From the NCBI GenBank assembly GCA_945913255.1, contig CAMEDC010000010.1, positions 1-64,000 on the forward strand: a stretch of DNA of 64,000 nucleotides, read 5' to 3'. Source of the stretch: an uncultured Lachnospiraceae bacterium. Its GTDB lineage: Bacteria; Bacillota; Clostridia; Lachnospirales; Lachnospiraceae. The position numbers and the translations under genes were made by a program. Below, one piece after another: positions 60,649-64,000 of this stretch (within the stretch, counting starts at the first letter, position 1; each line of letters starts with the position of its first letter). The notes beneath the pieces are model-generated. The model was not told the origin of the DNA and ran no database searches. It worked only from the letters and a program-made list of their open reading frames with translations.

Positions 60649-62637
60649 ATGAAATTTATGTTTTCTGCCAGAAGCAAAGAACAGGACGATGAGGATTATC
60701 TGTCTTTGGAGAAACAGAATTTATGTGCGGAGTGGGAGCAAACAGGCGGAGAAGGGAATCCGCAGTCGCCCTACAAGGTAAAAATCAGAATTCAGAATCA
60801 GGCAGAGCAACCCTGGGAAGGTGTGATTTTGACAGAACTGCTGGCGGAAAAAAGGAATCCGGCATTTTTTCTGCCGGGTTTTATGTATGGAACGAACAGA
60901 GGAGACTGCCCGCAGAATGTTCCCTGTGAATATCCGAGAATACGGGAAGGAGTGCTGCAGAGACCTTCTTCCTCCTGGTGGATGGTGCGGGGTGATCGGC
61001 TTTCTGCTCCGACGGCACTCCTTTTTGACTGCGGCAGAGTGACCGGGCTTTCCGTCGGATCCTATTGGATCGTGAAAGACGGAAAAAAGAAAGTCTGGGA
61101 AAAGGAAACCGAAGATGCGAAGTTTTTTCAGTATGCCGGCTATACCTGCAGTCTGAGAAGTAAAGAAAAGGACGGTACCTGCAGCGTTGGCTATACACTT
61201 GGTTATGAAAATGCTCCCTGGCTTTTTGTCCAGTCACATCAGGTGAGAGAGCGGGATGAGATGGGCAATAACTGCTTCCTGCTTCAGGCAGGTGAAGCGG
61301 TGGAGTTTACCGTAAATGTTTTTTCTTATCCGGCGCAGGATGAAACGGGAATCCATGAAGCAATCCGTCAGGTTTACGCACAGTACCATCAGAAGCCCCG
61401 TAAAGGGTGCAGCCTGAAAGAGAGTGTGGCGGAAATAGCCGGTGCAATCAGCAGATGTGCATGGCTGGAAGAGGAAAAAATGTATTCCGGTTTTGTCTTT
61501 CAACAGGCGGACGGAAGTTATACTTATAATAAACTGGGTTCCCTTACCTGGACGAACGGGCTTTCCGTGGCGGTTCCCATGTTGATGGCGGGAATCCGTC
61601 TGGGACAGGAAAAAATGCGCAGGCAGGCGCTTGCCTGTATTGAAAATATACTGGCAAATTGTTGGAATCCGTTTTCGAAGCTGCCCTATGACGCGGTGTC
61701 TGACGGAAAGTGGAGTATTCGCGGCTGGTGGTTTGACGGGATGCATACACCGGGACACAGTGCCTATCTGACGGGGCAGGCAATGTATTATATATTGAAG
61801 GCCTATCAGTTTGAAAAAGAAAAGACAGGTATTGCGCATAAGGAGTGGCTGAACTTTGTCAGACCGGTTCTTGCAAAGGTGGAGCAGGAGAAGAATTCAG
61901 AGTATGAATATCCCTTCCTTTTCTCGGAAAAGACAGGAGCCGGACTGGAATATGATGCCTTCGGCGGCGTATGGTGCCTTGCGGCAGGTGCTTACTATGC
62001 GTGGCTGACGGGGGATACTTCTTTCCTGAATGGCTTGTGTAAGAGCGAAGCCCATTATTATGAGCGGTACGTGAAACATGTGGTTTGCTATGGAACACCT
62101 CTTGATACGGACAAAGCAGTAGATTCAGAGGGGATTCTTGCCTACATCCGTGCGGTGCGGTATTTGCACCAGGTGACAAAAGAAGAGAAATATCTGAAGC
62201 ATATGAGAGCAGCGCTGGATTATGAATTTACCTTTAAATTCTGCTATAATTCACCGATTCAGGTTCCGCCGCTTAGCCGTGTCGGCTGGTCCAGCTGCGG
62301 GGGCAGCATTACCTCTACCGCAAACCCGCACATTCATCCCATGTCGAGCACCATTGTGGATGAGATGCTATATTATGTCAGACAGACACAGGATTCTTAC
62401 GTCAAAAGCCGGTTGATGGATACTGTATTATGGGGATGTCAGACCTTTAACACTTACGATGGAGAGTATGACTACGGAGAGAAGGGCTGGATGTCCGAGC
62501 GGTTCTGTTACAGTCAGGGACTGGTAGTGCAGCCTTACGAGGACGGCAGCCTGGCAAGCACCTGGTTTGCGCTGATGCCCTGGGCGGGAGGAAGTGTGGT
62601 AGAAGGCCTTGCCGGTGACGCCTGGGATATTTTATGA
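60649..62637 (+). CDS. Protein of unknown function, possible (alpha/alpha)6 carbohydrate-active enzyme
   Basis: A 662-residue cytoplasmic protein that I do not recognise. Residues 1-235 look beta-rich, with SWWMVRGDRLSAPTALLFDC and many aromatics, like the N-terminal sandwich of some glycoside hydrolases. Residues 245-660 look helical, with repeated aromatic and small-residue segments (GSLTWTNGLSVAVPMLMAGI, WWFDGMHTPGHSAYLTGQAM, YDAFGGVWCLAAGAYYAWL, VGWSSCGGSITSTANPHIHP), as in (alpha/alpha)6 hydrolases or lyases. Candidate acids are in GWWFDGMH and EYDYGEKGWMSERF. There is no signal peptide. ATG 60649 has AGGAG. It follows the four oxidoreductase genes, so it probably acts on the same imported glycoside. 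Confidence 0.6.
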   Translation: MKFMFSARSKEQDDEDYLSLEKQNLCAEWEQTGGEGNPQSPYKVKIRIQNQAEQPWEGVILTELLAEKRNPAFFLPGFMYGTNRGDCPQNVPCEYPRIREGVLQRPSSSWWMVRGDRLSAPTALLFDCGRVTGLSVGSYWIVKDGKKKVWEKETEDAKFFQYAGYTCSLRSKEKDGTCSVGYTLGYENAPWLFVQSHQVRERDEMGNNCFLLQAGEAVEFTVNVFSYPAQDETGIHEAIRQVYAQYHQKPRKGCSLKESVAEIAGAISRCAWLEEEKMYSGFVFQQADGSYTYNKLGSLTWTNGLSVAVPMLMAGIRLGQEKMRRQALACIENILANCWNPFSKLPYDAVSDGKWSIRGWWFDGMHTPGHSAYLTGQAMYYILKAYQFEKEKTGIAHKEWLNFVRPVLAKVEQEKNSEYEYPFLFSEKTGAGLEYDAFGGVWCLAAGAYYAWLTGDTSFLNGLCKSEAHYYERYVKHVVCYGTPLDTDKAVDSEGILAYIRAVRYLHQVTKEEKYLKHMRAALDYEFTFKFCYNSPIQVPPLSRVGWSSCGGSITSTANPHIHPMSSTIVDEMLYYVRQTQDSYVKSRLMDTVLWGCQTFNTYDGEYDYGEKGWMSERFCYSQGLVVQPYEDGSLASTWFALMPWAGGSVVEGLAGDAWDIL

Positions 62638-62651
62638 GAAGCATAAGATTG

Positions 62652-62680
62652 TTGCGAAATTTGTTCATATATGCTATACT
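62652..62680 (+). promoter_or_regulatory. Promoter of the chemoreceptor gene
   Basis: TTGCGA at 62652-62657, 17-base spacer, TATACT at 62675-62680. The leader of about 140 bases contains an imperfect hairpin (TCAGAG/CTCTGA, 62776-62806). No cyclic di-GMP riboswitch consensus was seen. Confidence 0.6.
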
Positions 62681-62824
62681 TTTCTAGAAAACAAAGAAAT
62701 ATACGGCACAATGTACAAAAACTGAGAGCCGATCAGATTGTATCTATTTTCAGTATTTCTATATCAATGTATGATTCAGAGGGTTTATGGAAGAAAACAC
62801 TCTGATAAAGGAGGAAAAGGTACT

Positions 62825-64000
62825 ATGAAGAACAGAAAGATGAGTACGGTAATCACAGTGACGATTTCTCTGGTAATGGCGGCCTGCCTGCTTTTGCTGT
62901 TCCTGGTGTCCAACCGGAATATGCGTTCATCCATGCAGGAATCTGCAATGGATAACATGTCGACCTCACTGGCGGCAAAATCGGAAATTGTGGAACAGTA
63001 TGTGGATCAGGCAGAAAAGCTGCTGATTTCCTTCAGCAAGGCACCGGTTGTGGCAGAATTTCTGAAAAACCCCGGGAATGCAGCGTTGGAACAGAAAGCG
63101 CAGGCTTACACGGAAAGCTATTTTGCCGGGTTGGAAGGCTGGGAAGGAATTTACATTTCGGAATGGAACACCCATGTTGTCACCCACTCCAATACAAGTG
63201 CCGTGGGAATGGTGATGCGTGAGGGAGATTCTCTGAAAAATCTCCAGGAATCCATAAAGGCGGCAGGTGATGTGTACAATACGGGTATGCTGATTTCCCC
63301 CGCTTCCAAACGAATGGTACTGTCACTTTACGTGCCTGTTTACGATAGCAACGGCAGTACAATCCTTGGTATGGTAGGCGGTGCTCAGCTTGCGGAAACC
63401 CTGCAGTCAGTACTGGAAGGGCTGCATGTAGAGGGTATGGAAAATGCGAAGAACTACATGATTAACACGGAGAAGGAAGTGCACATTTTCAATGAAGATG
63501 CGTCACTCATGGCAGCACCCATAGAGGATGCAATGTTGCTTTCCGTGATAGAATCCATCAGAAGCAATTCTGCCGAGGTCACAGGAAGTCTTGAGTATGT
63601 GGATGGAAACGGCGTAAAGAGCGTCGCCATGTACAGAGCAATACCGCAGCGAAACTGGGCAGTGGTTGTCAGTGACAGTAAGAATGAGATTTTTGCAAAA
63701 GCAGATGCCAGCAGAAATGCTTTTGGTCTGATCTGTATTTGTGTTTATGCCGTGATTCCCATTCTTTGCTTCCTTGCCGTGAGTCTTTGTGTAAGACCTC
63801 TGAAGGTAGTGGAAAAAGCTGTGGTTAAGCTTCAGAAGCTGGAGCTGGAGACACCGGAGGACTTAAAACCGTTTATCGGTGCCGGTAGTGAAGCCGGCCG
63901 GATTGCGACGGCACTGGAATCATTATATGAGACTTTCCGTGGAATTGTCGCCACACTTCGAGATTGCACAGCCGTGTTGAATGATTCCACAGTGAAAATG
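62825..64000 (+). CDS. Methyl-accepting chemotaxis protein, N-terminal part (cut by window end)
   Basis: 392 codons are open to the window edge. One membrane helix at about residues 8-29, an extracellular double-Cache-like sensor (about 35-285, with SLYVPVYDSNGSTILGMVGG and NWAVVV), a second helix (about 297-322), and then a HAMP-like, helical stretch (RPLKVVEKAVVKLQKL). The C-terminal methylation and signalling domains would lie beyond the window. A histidine kinase is the other possibility, but the tail (FRGIVATLRDCTAVLNDST) suits a chemoreceptor. GGAGGAAAAGG precedes the ATG. It lies next to a transport locus and may sense the same sugar. Confidence 0.75.
   Translation, partial: MKNRKMSTVITVTISLVMAACLLLLFLVSNRNMRSSMQESAMDNMSTSLAAKSEIVEQYVDQAEKLLISFSKAPVVAEFLKNPGNAALEQKAQAYTESYFAGLEGWEGIYISEWNTHVVTHSNTSAVGMVMREGDSLKNLQESIKAAGDVYNTGMLISPASKRMVLSLYVPVYDSNGSTILGMVGGAQLAETLQSVLEGLHVEGMENAKNYMINTEKEVHIFNEDASLMAAPIEDAMLLSVIESIRSNSAEVTGSLEYVDGNGVKSVAMYRAIPQRNWAVVVSDSKNEIFAKADASRNAFGLICICVYAVIPILCFLAVSLCVRPLKVVEKAVVKLQKLELETPEDLKPFIGAGSEAGRIATALESLYETFRGIVATLRDCTAVLNDSTVKM

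Noticed and set aside
62684..62824. Cyclic di-GMP riboswitch in the chemoreceptor leader
   Set aside because: The conserved GEMM-type motifs could not be found; only a weak hairpin is present.

Overview
The window reads as a chromosomal segment of an anaerobic gut Firmicute, most likely a Lachnospiraceae (Clostridia). This is inferred from the LplB/LplC-type sugar transporters with lipoprotein binding proteins, many cytoplasmic glycoside hydrolases, a CIRCE operator, Gram-positive lipoboxes and strong AGGAGG ribosome binding sites. No phage, plasmid, insertion-sequence transposase or CRISPR array was seen.

Layout. 1-9.7 kb is housekeeping: PAP2 phosphatase and a DagK-like lipid kinase (minus strand), glyA, a membrane diguanylate cyclase, an ACT regulator with hom and aspartate kinase, a probable free non-coding RNA, and a membrane-anchored GH3 enzyme. 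9.9-22.1 kb is a first glycan locus: ABC importer (two permeases and a lipoprotein), LacI regulator, GH53 endo-galactanase, GH35 beta-galactosidase and GH115 alpha-glucuronidase. tRNA-Gly follows. 22.4-38 kb is mostly housekeeping: acyltransferase, TPR-GGDEF protein, ABC exporter, beta-CASP nuclease, thyX-like gene and DHFR, ilvE, sbcD/sbcC, a PrsA-like foldase and a CIRCE-controlled htpG with two unusual charged insertions. 38.2-64 kb is a second, larger glycan region: GH27, a small zinc protein, AraC, a 600-bp intergenic segment with RNA-like folding, Zn-alcohol dehydrogenase and aldo/keto reductase, GH29 fucosidase, FucU mutarotase, a GH2 enzyme, two gene remnants, a GH8 Rex-type xylanase, two AraC paralogs, a second importer, four Gfo/Idh/MocA oxidoreductases, a 662-residue protein of unknown function, and a chemoreceptor cut by the window end.

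How it works together. The glycoside hydrolases lack visible signal peptides, so the picture is import of oligosaccharides (galactan, glucuronoxylan, alpha-galactosides, fucosylated glycans) followed by trimming in the cytoplasm. The last block (importer, four NAD-type oxidoreductases, unknown alpha-helical protein, chemoreceptor) is the best candidate for an undescribed pathway, possibly an oxidoreductive attack on glycosides. The intergenic DNA is also rich: a hairpin element with a conserved core and compensating stems (about 8.2 and 43.4 kb), a second repeat pair (3.2 and 49.9 kb), a multi-stem structure at 40.7-41.0 kb, and 15-16-bp tandem repeats in two 5' leaders. All functions are inferred from sequence reading alone, without database searches.
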